Assembly (NCBI GenBank): GCA_018136815.1
Contig: CM030932.1
Span: 8,308,001-8,372,000, forward strand
From: Isochrysis galbana
Lineage: Eukaryota > Haptophyta > Isochrysidales > Isochrysidaceae
DNA: 64,000 nucleotides
Reading direction: 5' to 3'
How positions within the stretch are numbered: position 1 is the first letter of the stretch; each line of letters starts with the position of its first letter. The translations under genes were made by a program, and so were the position numbers. Under the pieces are notes generated by a model. That model ran no database searches. It was not told the origin of the DNA and saw only the letters and a program-made list of their open reading frames with translations. Positions 1-12,299 of the stretch are shown one piece after another.

Positions 1-696
1 CGCCGAAGGTAGGCCAGCATTGGCAAGTTGGCGATGGGTGTGGAATGTCCGGATTTGCAGGGTGTGCACTTGCCGTTCAGCACACGGAGACCCGAGGCAG
101 ACGGGTGACCAACAGTGCCACAGCTTTGCGAGGGGTAGTGTGCTTTCAAATGCTACCTGCCCAAGAGCTTTGCTATTAGCGCATCCTCGCGCATAGCGAG
201 ATTGACGACGACCTCGACCTCAGCGAGCTCCTTCAGCCTTCTGGCTTGATCAACGGATCGTGGGTAGCCGTCGAGCACTGCGCCAGTGAGGGCCACGTCG
301 GGCTGGCTCATCCGCTTGGCGATGAGGTCAAAGATGGTCTCGTCCTCAAGCAAACGGCCCTGGGCGATCCTTCCTTCGACTGAGAGGCCTAGCGGGGTCC
401 TGGCCTTGATCTCGTCGCGGATAAGGTCACCCGCCTGCGCAGCACGCGAGAGTAGTGCGTGACCCAGCGAGCGGACCCCCAAGAGGGCTGTACGGCAGGA
501 GAGAGAGAGGGGGGGAGAGAGGGGGGAAGCGGGGGGGGGGGGGGGGGGGAAGGGGGCGGGGGGGGGGGGGGGGATTGCGGGGTGCACTCACGACGACGTG
601 TGGCGCGCGCAGCATCCTGGCGAGCCGGATCGCGTAGGTGCCCTTGCCCACGCCCGGCGGGCCGAGGAAGACGACGGCGCGTGGTAGACGGCGCAT
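1..696 (-). CDS. Adenylate kinase, 3' end beyond window
   Basis: Nucleoside monophosphate kinase of the adenylate kinase family (ATP + AMP to 2 ADP). Exon 1 (696..592) starts at the ATG whose reverse complement is at 694-696 and encodes the P-loop GPPGVGKGT within the first 20 residues. A GT donor follows at 591-590. Exon 2 (434..157), after a GCAG acceptor, supplies AGDLIRDEI, the AMP-binding segment, and the DGYPRS motif typical of the family. It ends at AKLLG with a donor at 156-155, just where the LID domain should begin. Sequence below about 120 contains a Cys-x-x-Cys stretch that may be the start of a zinc-type LID, but I could not fix its acceptor. The intron between exons 1 and 2 contains long poly-G/C runs. 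Family assignment is firm; the compartment is unknown, as no clear targeting peptide precedes the P-loop. Confidence 0.85.
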
Positions 697-1306
697 CGGC
701 GAGGCGGCGCCGCCTCCCCTTCTCTCCCTTCTCCCCTTCTCTCTTTCTCCCCGTCTGTTGCTTCGCTCGCGCTCTCTTCCCCTTTCCTTTCTCTTTTCAA
801 GGATGAAACGAGAAGAGAAAGAACTCTCCGAGGTGTGCGGCGCAGATATGATTCTTTCACTGTATCCACCAACAACAAGAAGAGAGCTCCCCCCTCCTGG
901 ACACACCGCCCCGCGGCGCCGTCTCCAGGTTCAACCTACATTATATGGATTATTCTCTGTACATTGTACGAATACTCACTTACCTCCCCGAGCCCTCCCC
1001 CCGGCCCCAGCTCTTTCTCTCTTCTCTCTCTCTCTCCCCCTCCCTCCCTCTCCCTCCCTCTCCCCCTCTTTCTCACTTTCTCTCTCTGAGGGGCTAGAGA
1101 GTAGAGAGGGGGGGCGACGCCGAGGGACCCCAAAGAAGAGATAGAAAAGAGTAAAGATTTAACATTACCGCCGAGAGAACGTCTCGACATCTCTTGCTCT
1201 CTCTCCCTTCCGCCGCCCTCTCGCTCGCGCCGCCCTCGGCCACAACCAGCCTCCCTCTGCCTCCCTCTCCCCGCCTAGCACCACTCTCGCCTCGCCGCCT
1301 TAACAG
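697..1306. promoter_or_regulatory. Divergent intergenic region between adenylate kinase and Deg protease
   Basis: The 610 bp separate two head-to-head start codons. The sequence is dominated by CT-rich tracts (about 715-800 and 1010-1090) with no credible coding frame. It is likely a shared or back-to-back promoter and 5' UTR region. No TATA box is evident next to either start. Confidence 0.45.
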
Positions 1307-3777
<2,471 letters not shown>

Positions 3778-5191
3778 TCGTTGTTGACATCCAAGCCCTT
3801 ATGGTACCAGTGTAGCTCGGTGACCATGGCGCGTGCTATTGTTCCACATTCGCCTCGCATCTGCAATGTCAGCACTTGCAAATACTTTTGTGCAGCCATC
3901 ACCGTAGATGGCGAGTCAGTGACCATAGCGCATCCTTCTGTTCCACATTCACACCTACGATGTTGTCACCTGCAAAGTGAGTTGCAAAGTGAAGGAGGTC
4001 GTTGGGCTCTTTTGATAGTATTTCAGCTTCCTGTAGACGAGATCGTTTGACTCTCTTGATGGTATTTCAGCTTCCTGTAGATGCAGGTTATGGCTAGCCT
4101 CCAGCGTCTAGGTACAATCTTGTTTCATGCAGACAGTTCGTGAGATTGTTGGCGACCGCCGGGGGTGCGCACCGTAGATACCTACCTACTGAACGAAGCG
4201 CTTTGCCTCGTGCACGCTGTAGAGGAGAGCCGCTTTCAAAATCTTGAAGTTGAGTAGATTCCGGGCTACCGCTATTGCCCGTACAAGTGGAAGCACTATG
4301 CCAAAGCCAAAGCGTAGGCAAAAAGGGGGGCGTCTACCAACCACCGACCCTTGTCGGTTGTCGGGCCCGTTGGGGCTGCATCGATGTCGGATCGCGCTCT
4401 CCTGCGGAAGCAATCGCCCATCTCTAGTAGGAGTTCCGGCTCTGCAAGAACACTACGGTTCGTAGACACCATCCATGATTCTTTTAAAAGGGGGAAATCG
4501 CAAATCGGCTCAGATTTCTAATACTAACACGGATGTAGCAACTGTTGGATACAGCATTAGTGTGGAACACCAAGACCTTCGCCACATAAACATGAAGGGG
4601 GGGGGGGGGGGGGCACCGACACCGAGAGCGGCGGGCGGTCCAGCCGGTAAGCCGAGAGTTCTCTTCCCAACGGGGAGCCTCATATTTACGAAGTAGCAAG
4701 TCCGCAGCCAATGCCGGATGAACTGTACACCCCACTCAAGTGGGGTAGGGCGTATGACGGGCCAGCCGAAACGGCCTACCCAATACCTCAAGAATATACG
4801 GTTAAGGGCACGTGTAAAACACTAGAAAACATAAACGCCAGGATGTTGACCAAATACCAAATAAGCTTTTCTCGCAATGAGGAAAACAAAGAGACAGAAG
4901 TCCACGATACGATGGGAGAAGAGAATCCCAGGCCTCGCGGGGAAACGGAAACAGATATCACAGCTTTATAAATGTTACCTCCCAGGCGCCACAGTGATAA
5001 AAAAAGGGGTTCCGCCAGCCACCGCTCCCTGCTCGCCCGCCTTTCGGCTCCCTCGAGCTCCTCGCTGCTCCGTTGCCGTTCACTAGCGCAAACTAAAGCC
5101 CGCTGGTCATGGAACTTAACCCCCACCCCCCCCAAAAAAAAAGGCGTCAATCTCAAAAGAGGCAGGCTGACCCCGCGAGTGGGGAGGACCG
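3778..5191. other. Intergenic region with short imperfect tandem duplications
   Basis: No supported gene. Two imperfect local duplications are visible. One is about 95 bp (near 3820-3880 and 3920-3985, sharing GTGACCAT and GTTCCACATTC). The other is a 43-bp repeat sharing GTATTTCAGCTTCCTGTAGA at about 4018 and 4061. A poly-G run lies at about 4597-4611. The open frames here have no family features. Confidence 0.6.
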
Positions 5192-5788
5192 ATGCGACGC
5201 CGCTCGCTCGCGACGCCGCTCGCGGCGCTGCTCGCGTGCTCTCTGGCGCCGGCATGCGCGCTCAGACGATCTGCAATGCCCGGGCTACACCACACGGTAT
5301 GCTCGACGCCACGCAGCAGCAACTATCGATGTGCTCTGGCAGAGGAGCGAATTGAAAGCGCCAAAGCAGGTGGAGTATCTCTGCTCGCTGGCAGTCTCTC
5401 ATCAGTTCCTCTGGCATTGGTGTCTCCTCAAGCCTTTGGTGCGCAATGGGAGCTGGCTCATGACGGACTTGCCGTCATGCTACTGCTCTTCGGCGTCGTC
5501 TACCGCTATGCCGTGCGTGAAGATGACAACGACATGCTCAAACAGGGTGTTGTTGGTGCATTTGCTGTGACTCGTGCGCTTGCTGAGCTACGTGCCTCTC
5601 CGGAATGTACCGCCCTTCCGTTATCTTGTGGCTCGCCGCTTGGATATGCGGACTGGCAGATGATTGCAAATGGGGCCTTTGGGGTCCTGGAAGCCCTCGT
5701 TGCCTTTGGTGGAGCAGCATTTGTGCTGGAGATGGGGTTCAGGAAGGGCGTACTTCGCAGATTACCGGGCTCGCTGCCAACAGAGTGA
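5192..5788 (+). CDS. Conserved plastid membrane protein, unknown function
   Basis: Intronless 198-residue protein. Residues 1-24 form an Arg-rich then hydrophobic signal ending in ACALRR, followed by a Ser/Arg-rich stretch that fits a transit peptide. The mature part has three likely membrane segments: about 60-80, about 90-105 (LAVMLLLFGVVYRYAVR) and about 160-180 near the C-terminus. The conserved-looking block DGLAVMLLLFGVVYRYAVRE and the LKQGVVGAFAVTRAL segment resemble, from memory, an uncharacterised family shared by plants and algae, but I cannot name it. Translation starts at the first ATG after a CT-poor leader; the stop is TGA. The function is not predictable from sequence. Confidence 0.7.
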   Translation: MRRRSLATPLAALLACSLAPACALRRSAMPGLHHTVCSTPRSSNYRCALAEERIESAKAGGVSLLAGSLSSVPLALVSPQAFGAQWELAHDGLAVMLLLFGVVYRYAVREDDNDMLKQGVVGAFAVTRALAELRASPECTALPLSCGSPLGYADWQMIANGAFGVLEALVAFGGAAFVLEMGFRKGVLRRLPGSLPTE

Positions 5789-6177
5789 CGATTACGCTTC
5801 TCCTACATGTGGAGAATCGGGTTGGGAGTTTCGCTTTCTGCTGAACAAGAGGCTTAGTCAAAGCCAACATGCGCTTTTCAGTATGCGGCGCGGTGGGAAT
5901 GCACAGACAGCATTTCACTTGTCAATGCACTTGTCCTGAGTCGTCACACATCATGTGTGTTAATCAACGAGATAGCCCGTCAAAAGATGCATCGATGCAT
6001 CGTTTGTGGGGGGAATCCAACATTTAAGCGTTGCGCACCGACTTGATGGGTCTGCCGAGATCCCATGAGGATGTAAATGGGTGCCCATGCACACAAAGAT
6101 TTCTCTGTAAGGAGTAAGAAGTACAAAGACAAAGCAATTTTTCGAGGGTTTCCACTTTCCACGCGCTCATGTCTCAT

Positions 6178-6305
6178 GGCCTGCTCTCAGAGGTCCTCTG
6201 AGGGCCCCCAAAGGGCTGGCAGAGGCAGCCCAGGGGGCTGTGGAGGCTGGGGCTCAGCCCGTGCCCCCCCCCCTCTCCCACTCTAGCCTTGCCGGCCATG
6301 GGTGC
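6178..6305 (-). repeat. R1 interspersed repeat, partial copy
   Basis: GC-rich sequence matching the inner half of the R1 copy at 7260-7660, in opposite orientation (shared CTGCTCTCAGAG, GTGGAGGCTGGGGCTCAGCC and GCCATGGG blocks). It is truncated where the minisatellite begins. Confidence 0.7.
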
Positions 6306-6334
6306 GAACTATCATTAAAAGGCGCGAGAAGCGT

Positions 6335-6535
6335 TCAATCACCATCACCATCACCCACGAGATGTAGAAGCGTTCAATCACCATCACCCACGAGATGGAG
6401 AAGCATTCAATCACCATCACCCACGAGATGGAGAAGAGTTCAATCACCATCACCCACGAGATGCGAGATGGAGAAGCGTTCAATCACACCACCCACGAGA
6501 TGGAGAAGCGTTCTATCACCACCACCCACCACTCA
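6335..6535. repeat. Minisatellite, about 31-34 bp unit
   Basis: At least six tandem units built on CACGAGATGGAGAAGCGTTC followed by AATCACCATCACC. Later units drift to CACCACCCACC. The repeat reads open on both strands, which explains the repetitive ORFs here; I do not treat them as genes. Confidence 0.85.
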
Positions 6536-6538
6536 CGA

Positions 6539-6720
6539 GAAGGTGTCGTTCCGTCAATTGTGGGACATCAGTCGAATTGAGCGATCGAATGTCCACATTG
6601 TATATAGAACGTCATTTTAAAATTAAATGCAGACTAGCGTAACAACTTCTTTCCCGCGGCGCATGTCCCCCCCCCCCCGGGGGGCGCCGTGTCGGCGCTT
6701 TTCCCCTGTGTGACAACTAC
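6539..6720 (+). mobile_element. End of the CGTTCCGTCAA-type transposon family (fragment)
   Basis: From AAGGTGTCGTTCCGTCAA at 6539 the next 65 bp match, in opposite orientation, the right end of the element at 42367-45140 (shared GGGACATCAGTCGAATTGAG). The match then decays, though a G/C-rich GCGCCGTG-like block near 6690 recalls the subterminal repeats of that element. No partner end is seen nearby, so this is a truncated copy. Confidence 0.6.
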
Positions 6721-7219
6721 ATAAACACACATTTTAAGAGATAGTTACCATGGCACCTGTGACTGGCGGAGTGGAGTGGCTGTGGCTGTGGCTGTGGACT
6801 GGAGCTCTAATGATTGTTGAGACAGAGGGTGGGGCTCTCCAGGGGCGACCGCGCTCACGGAGGGCTGAGCACAGGGAGCGCTGGGGCTGGAGGGAGGCAT
6901 GGCACCGTCGGGAGCACCGCTCACACGAGCCTGGGGCGACGGCGGTCGAGAGAGCTCGCCCAGAGCCCCAGGGAGTGCGGCCATGGGCGCGACTCTCGGA
7001 ACTCTGGGCCGAGAGAAAACGCGGGAAACACACGGGGCGCGCGCAAGGAAAGAAAGGGGGCGCACACATGAGGAAACAAGGGAGGGGGATCGAGAGCGAT
7101 CACCCCTGTCCTAACACACGGGGGAAGAGAGGAAGATCGGAAGATCGGGATCGGAGGATCCGAGGATCCCGATCGGACGGAGAGGATGCAACCCGAAGGG
7201 AGAAACCAAAACACGCGAA
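6721..7219. other. Stretch with no supported gene
   Basis: An open frame at 6750-7268 is rich in Arg, Gly and Glu and has no recognisable domain. The underlying DNA is purine-rich low complexity (GAGAG, GATCGGA repeats at about 7135-7180). I see no gene. Confidence 0.5.
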
Positions 7220-7660
7220 GGCTAAGTATAAACTTAGTTGGAAATATCCAACCTACTTTTATAAGTAGGGGTCAATGGGGGCCTCGCGCCCCCCTCTCTC
7301 CATCGCGGACACCCCCAGAGGTGGGCCCGTACAATCAACCACAGCCCCTGCCCTTTGGCAGGGGCTCGGCAATCATCACACTGGCCCAGACCCCTAGTGG
7401 GCGCGGGCCGTGATTCGCACTCCCACGCCCTGCGTGGGCCTGCCCTCGAGCTGACCCCCCCCCCTTCCCTGGTCGCCAGGCAGACAGATGCCTCTGGGCG
7501 GCTCCCATGGCCAGCGAGGCAAGCGTGGGAGAGGCAGGGGGGGCCAGGGGCTGAGCCCCAGCCTCCACTGCCCCCTGCCCCCTGAGCTGCCCTTGCTGGC
7601 CCTCTGGGAGCTCCCAAAGGCCCTCTGAGAGCAGGCCGTGGCGCGCCGCATGGCGACGCG
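7220..7660 (+). repeat. R1 interspersed repeat with a cluster of terminal hairpins
   Basis: A GC-rich block of about 390 bp matches 17812-18200 in the same orientation (GGGGGC...CATCGC near the start, CAGCCCCTGCC...GGCAGGGGCT hairpin, GAGGCAGGGGGGGCC, CCTCTGAGAGCAGGCC). It is preceded by three consecutive perfect hairpins: CTAAGT-ATAA-ACTTAG, TTGGA-AATA-TCCAA and CTACTT-TTAT-AAGTAG. The block begins right after the last one, with GGGTCA. Its class is unknown. Confidence 0.75.
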
Positions 7661-8254
7661 CCGCAGGGAGAGGGGTGGAGGAGAATGGAGAGGGGGAGAG
7701 GGGGGGATTTGCACCCCCCCCGATGGAGTGCGGTAAGAAACGGGCCCCGTTTGCGTTAGCAAACGGGCGAAGGGGGGCGGCTGGCGACAGGAGGGGGAGA
7801 AGAAGGGAGTGGCTCAAGACGTCCCTGTGGCAGGTATAGGGGGGCGCAGTCATTTATTTCTTCGAGGACTGCTCGCGGCGCGAGCTGTAAGGGCCGTTCC
7901 GCTTCTCGACGAGAGGTTCCTCCCCCCCCCCCGGTGCTTTTTCCCGGAGAGTCGGCCGGCGTCGACCGGTCCGCCTCAATGGGTTTTCCCTCATTTTAAC
8001 TTGTGGGGAGTTAGAATGGGAGCCGGGGGGCATGCGAGGGGGGAGATTTGGAGGGGTGCATAGGAGTATGTATCTGTGTCAACAGCACGCGCCAAGGTGT
8101 ACGGGCAGGTGCGCTGAGGGCTGTCGTGTTGGTACCGGGCTAGTGGGAGTAGTGGTACTAACGCTCAGATGTTTTTTTTTAGTTGGAAATATCCAGAGAT
8201 AGCTGGTTCCGCCAAAATCAGCCCAAATATCTAGTAGATATATCCGGATATTTC

Positions 8255-8460
8255 TGCCAACCCCAACTGGCCTCCCCTGCCTCTCCCTCGCTAGCCTCGC
8301 TGGCCGCTCGAGTGGTCTGTGGCTCAGTGGTGAAGGGGGGGGTCAGTACGATGGGGAACCAGTGCAGGCGAATGCGTGCGGCGCGCGGCGCGCGCTTGGT
8401 GGAGAGAGGGGGGCGCGAGGCCCCCATTGATTGACATTGATTGACCCCCACTTATAAATA
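8255..8460 (-). repeat. R1 interspersed repeat, partial, facing the 7220 copy
   Basis: Reverse-orientation R1 sequence: reading backwards from 8460, a short hairpin TTATA-TT-TATAA is followed by GGGGGTCAAT and GGGGGCCTCGCGCCCCCC. Together with the 7220 copy it forms a widely spaced inverted pair. Further palindromes occur just left of it at 8180-8250 (TGGAAATATCCA, ATATCTAGTAGATAT, ATATCCGGATAT). 7661-8254 otherwise holds no supported gene. Confidence 0.65.
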
Positions 8461-8564
8461 TAACCGTAGGGCTTGCGGAAGCAACGCAGCAATACCCCCT
8501 CAAGATCTCGTATGCATGCTGCGCCAAAGCTCAAAACGATCATCAAACATGATCAATAGATCAA

Positions 8565-8795
8565 TAGGCCTGCCCGGACCCAACCCAATGAGCCGGGCTC
8601 AAGGTAGCGCACATGGCACCTGGACCGGACACCGGACCCCGAAAGCTGAAGAACAAGGAACGAAGAACGAAGGGCGAAGGGGGGAAGGCGAGGAAGGAGG
8701 AGGCGAGGCAGACAAGGGCGGTGTCGATAGCTGGGTGGAGTGTGCCCAGGCGATAGAAGGTGTTCGCCCTGAATCTTCAGATTTTTGATTTTTAA
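8565..8795 (+). repeat. R2 interspersed repeat
   Basis: Shares an ordered series of blocks with 20495-20705: GGCCTGC..GGACC, GGCTCAAGGTAG, CCGGACCC..GAAA, a purine-rich middle, GGTGTCG, and a 3' end GAATCTTCAGAT followed by T-rich DNA. A fixed 3' end joined to different A/T-rich flanks fits a LINE or SINE tail, but this is inference. Confidence 0.6.
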
Positions 8796-8956
8796 CTCTC
8801 ATGAATAAATAATACTACAATGAAGGGAAGCTGTCTACTCTATTGTTTTAAGGATAGTTGAAATGAAAATGGAGGAAAGACAAAAGCACCTGGACGTGCA
8901 AAAGGGCGGGATGGGACGATCAAGTATGAACAACACTTCCCAACAAGCGACTCGTA

Positions 8957-10598
8957 CTACACACTTGCCGTAAAGATGGGGCCAGAAGTGTCGGGGAGAT
9001 CGAATGATTGCTGCGTAGATTCGTGAGGAGCGGAAATGGCGTCGCGCGACTCCAAAGGAGCCTCCTCATCCTTGTTGCCGACCGGCGAAATGTGGACCAT
9101 TGGGTCGGTGGACGTATGGTGGTTTCTGTGTCGTCGCGCTGTCCCTGAGGGCCCGCCGTAAGGGGTTGTCCTGACCTCCAGCCTTCTTCGCTTGACAGCG
9201 ATGCAATATAGAAGGGCAATCACGATCGTGATGATGAAGATGACTACGACGCCTCCCCCGACCGAGCCGACGATCACAGCAGTGGTCAACCCATTCGCAC
9301 GGGTCTCCACGAGCGGCCCAGGAGGAAAGGCGGCGGGTAGAGGTATCAAAGGCGGAGATGGGAGCGGAGGCGACGACGGCGGCGGCGGAAACGGTGACGG
9401 TGGCGGTGGAGGGGGGGGTGGCGGTGGACGTGGCGGTGGAGGCGGTGGCTGCGTAGGGGGTGGTCTCATGGGCGGCGACAGCGCAGGAAGTGCAGGTAAA
9501 GGGGGAGGTACTGGTGGCGCCGGACGCAACGGGGGCGTGTGGGGGCTGGGGGGTGAATACGGTGGGCGCCTGGGAGTTGGGATGGACGGCTGAGGATATG
9601 GTGGATGTGGGTCTGGTGGTGGCAACGCTAGGCGGGGTGGTGGCTCAGCGGGCGGTGGCTCAGATGGCGGAGGGTGTGGCGGGGTTGAGGGGGGCGAAGG
9701 TGGGGGAGGCGTAGATGGCGGGGAGACACATACATCGCCACCGGTATTGGTACAGAGCCAATCCCGGTAGCTTGCGACACGGGTGTAAACACCCGGATAT
9801 CCGTCGCGGGCGCATTGAAAGCCGAAGGACACCAGACCGACCAGGATATGCTCTCCAGACATGGTGGTCGCAAACAGTGGTCCTCCCGAGTCGCCCTGGC
9901 AAGAATCTCTGGACTGCTCGTAGGCACAAATCATGACGTCGGAGTCGAAGCTAGATCCCCAAACAGCCGAGCATGACTCGTCAGTAACTAGCTCAAGCTC
10001 AGTCTCCAACGCCTCATCCGATTGGGCCCCTCCCCATGCGATCGCACCCCACCCAATGACCGTCACTTTGCCCCCAGCTGCCGCCCAGGGGGTCGGACCG
10101 GGGCCATCTAACTCCTGGATCCACTGATAGCCGCTTGGCCGCACAAGCCGGAGTAGCTGCATGTCATTGTAGAAGTTAGGAGACTGATACTGCTGGTGTG
10201 TGATGGAATATTCCACACCAATGGTTTCGACGCACGAGTCGGAATTCGCAGTCGAGCGTCGGTCGAGGCCCAGCTGCACGCGAATCGGTGCTGTGCAATG
10301 CGCGGCTGTAAGCACCCACTGCGGAGCAATGAGCGCGCCACCACAATAGCTCTGGCGTGATTCCACGAGCGCAAGGAATGGATATGCGCGCGGCGATGCA
10401 AGCGGGGACCCGCCAACAATACGGGATGTGGCCACGCAGCCTGCAGAGTATCCGGAGTACGGCCGCACTCCGCAGTCGGCGCAATCCTCGCCAATCCCAC
10501 AGCTGGTGTACTCAGAGCCGGGGCCACCATCGTCGCAGAAGCCATCGCTCACCCAGCTCTGGCCGTTGGTTTTACACGTGTCTGTGCATAGGCTCATC
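8957..10598 (-). CDS. Trypsin-like serine protease with Pro-rich stalk and membrane anchor; 5' exon uncertain
   Basis: Chymotrypsin-fold (S1) endopeptidase, predicted secreted or cell-surface. From the first ATG (10597) residues are: Cys-rich module about 4-45 (SDGFCDDGGPGSEYTSC, a pattern common in algal extracellular proteins); activation site RIVGG at 59-63; His100 in LTAAHC; Asp145 in YNDMQLLRL; Ser237 in GDSGGP. Asp231, six residues before the serine, predicts cleavage after Lys/Arg. After about residue 300 comes a long Pro-Ser-rich stalk, then one membrane helix (about 445-470) and a basic cytoplasmic tail. An AG acceptor (10600-10599) precedes the ATG, so an upstream exon with the missing signal peptide is likely. 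A donor at 10760-10759 is a candidate, but the DNA beyond is low complexity. The domain calls are firm; the 5' end is not. Confidence 0.88.
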
Positions 10599-10759
10599 CT
10601 GCACACAGTGCACGGCGGAAGGAGGCGGCTGAGCGAGTGTGCTGTGCGTCAATATGCAAGAAGCGCAGGCTCTCGCTCCCGCGTCCCTCTCTGTCTCCCC
10701 TCGCTCCCTGCCTGGGCGCCCGCCTGTGTGGGCCCGGCGGTGGAGCGTTGGGCTTCTTA

Positions 10760-11388
10760 CCTCTTCTCGTCGACAGGGACCACAGCCGCCTGCTCAGCGG
10801 AGGGCGAGGCCCGGGGAAGGAGGCGGCGAGGCCGCGTGGGGCGAGAAGAGGGAGACGAAACGCAGGCCGAACGCGAGGGTACCAGACGGGGAGAGAAGGA
10901 CAGAGAGGGAGAGGGGGTGGGGGGAAGTCTCTGTGTGCAAGGGTGCACGCCGACACCCCGAGGGGGGGGGGAGGCCGCCGTTCCGTCCGTACGAGTAGTA
11001 GAGAGAGAGAGAGGGAAAAGAGGACGAGAGAGAGAGAAGAGAGAGAGGGGCACACAAAAGGTGTGTGGATGAATGGAAGAGGCGAGAGGGGACCGCACCA
11101 CGCACAGGGAGAGAGAGAGGGGGAGAGAGCGGGAGGGGAGAGAGAGAGAGGAGAAGGGAGAGGGGAGAAGGGAGTGCGCGCGGGGGGGGGGGAGGAGGAG
11201 GAGGCGCGCGGGGGGGGGGGGGGGGAGGGGGGGGGGGGGGGGGAGGGGGGGCGGGAGGAAGAAGGCGGCTCTCGGGGTGTCCGGGGGAGCGCGGCAGATG
11301 TTTTCGCTCCCTGTCGTGGAGAAAGTGGGGAATAGTCTTGTAGAAAACATCGTGTTGGCTAGCATCCCTACTTGACTCGGTGCCCACA
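10760..11388. other. Purine-rich/poly-G tract upstream of protease gene
   Basis: On the + strand this is GA-rich (GAGAGAGG repeats, 10990-11160) passing into nearly pure G with occasional A and C (about 11180-11265). On the gene's own strand it is a CT/poly-C tract, like other gene starts in the window. The long open frames on both strands are low-complexity artefacts. Confidence 0.6.
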
Positions 11389-11587
11389 AAGTCGCGTTCC
11401 GTCAAAAGAGGGCCAGGTGATATTTTGTTTTCACTCAGAATGTTTGTTTTCTTTTAGGTCTCAACAATTCCTCCAGTGAGTATTATTATTACTCAGATGA
11501 GTACAAAGCTAATCCACGACATACAAGGACGCGGCGCGTGCGCATAGCAACTCCCCCCCCCTCCCCAACACACGCGGTAGCCCCCAG
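11389..11587 (+). mobile_element. Left end of the CGTTCCGTCAA-type transposon family
   Basis: Begins AAGTCGCGTTCCGTCAAAAG and matches the left end at 42367 over the first 35 bp or so (then AGAGG-CCAGGTG). Blocks AAAGCTAATC and GTGCGCATAGCAACT continue in the same order to about 11555. No matching right end is found downstream, so the extent of this copy is unknown; it may carry the two following gene remnants. Confidence 0.65.
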
Positions 11588-12082
11588 CTACGCAGGCTGA
11601 GTTTTCATCTTCTTCGTCTTTTTCTCACACCCCTCCTCCTCGATCCTATTGTCGATGTCGTTCTGCTGGCAGGCGACGATGTCGCTTGGCTGATCTTGGG
11701 TGGCGAGGTCCGTGATGCGTGCGAGGACGGCCTTCTTGTTCTCCATATAGAGTTTGCCAGCTGCTCGGTGCACTTGCACCATGGGATTCGTTTCAGCGTA
11801 CTCGACCGCCGTGATGTATTCCATGCAGAGGTACGCGACGGCGGCCTCGTCTCCAATGTACTTGGTCTTTGGGATCCTGTCGTACTCGTCGGAGTAGTCG
11901 CCGACGAGCATGAGCTTTGCCCTGCACCAACGGCCCATGTATGGCACCGAGGTCGTTTGCGACCGTTTGCCTTCATCTGGACAGCCAGATTGGCGCCGAG
12001 GGGATGATGAAGCCATTCGCCAAGTTGCTCGTTGCTTCCCGTTAGGTGACGCTGTATGCACCACTCGGTGAGGAAAGGTCAT
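11588..12082 (-). CDS. Hypothetical protein, possibly transposon cargo
   Basis: Open frame of 165 residues from the ATG at 12082; an alternative ATG at 12016 would give 143. The central part (GRWCRAKLMLVGDYSDEYDR, then an Ala/Tyr-rich helical stretch) looks like a folded soluble domain. The C-terminus is acidic then Lys-rich (KKTKKMK), a possible nuclear signal. I recognise no family. It lies directly inside the transposon end at 11389 and diverges from the remnant at 12300, which suggests mobile-element origin. No introns are needed. Confidence 0.4.
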   Translation of the reverse strand: MTFPHRVVHTASPNGKQRATWRMASSSPRRQSGCPDEGKRSQTTSVPYMGRWCRAKLMLVGDYSDEYDRIPKTKYIGDEAAVAYLCMEYITAVEYAETNPMVQVHRAAGKLYMENKKAVLARITDLATQDQPSDIVACQQNDIDNRIEEEGCEKKTKKMKTQPA

Positions 12083-12299
12083 GCAGGCCCCGCCAAGAGG
12101 TGGTGTGTGCGCGCGCCTTTTACTTTGTTCCGTGATAGCCAATCAGTCAATCAGTCATCAGATCTGCATGCACCACGATGACACGTGTATTCACCACAGC
12201 ACTCTGAGTTATTTTGGCACACCGACCCTGGCTCGCGGCATGGCGTGTCACACACTCCATCGTCATTGCACTCAAGTCCTTCACAACACTCGTCGCCAT

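Noticed and set aside
427-906. Long overlapping frames over the adenylate kinase start on both strands
   Set aside because: Only the P-loop segment is real coding sequence; the rest is poly-G/CT low complexity and intron.
6283-6483. 66-codon frame with repeated ISWVMVIE motif
   Set aside because: It is the translation of a minisatellite; all frames through it are open by chance.
6750-7268. 172-codon Arg/Gly-rich frame
   Set aside because: Low-complexity composition, no domain, and it runs into the R1 hairpins.
9192-9714. Gly-rich frames on the plus strand
   Set aside because: Antisense of the proline-rich stalk of the trypsin-like protease.
10637-11405. Long Arg/Gly and Pro/Leu frames on both strands
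   Set aside because: Product of GA-rich and poly-G DNA; no ATG context or motif.
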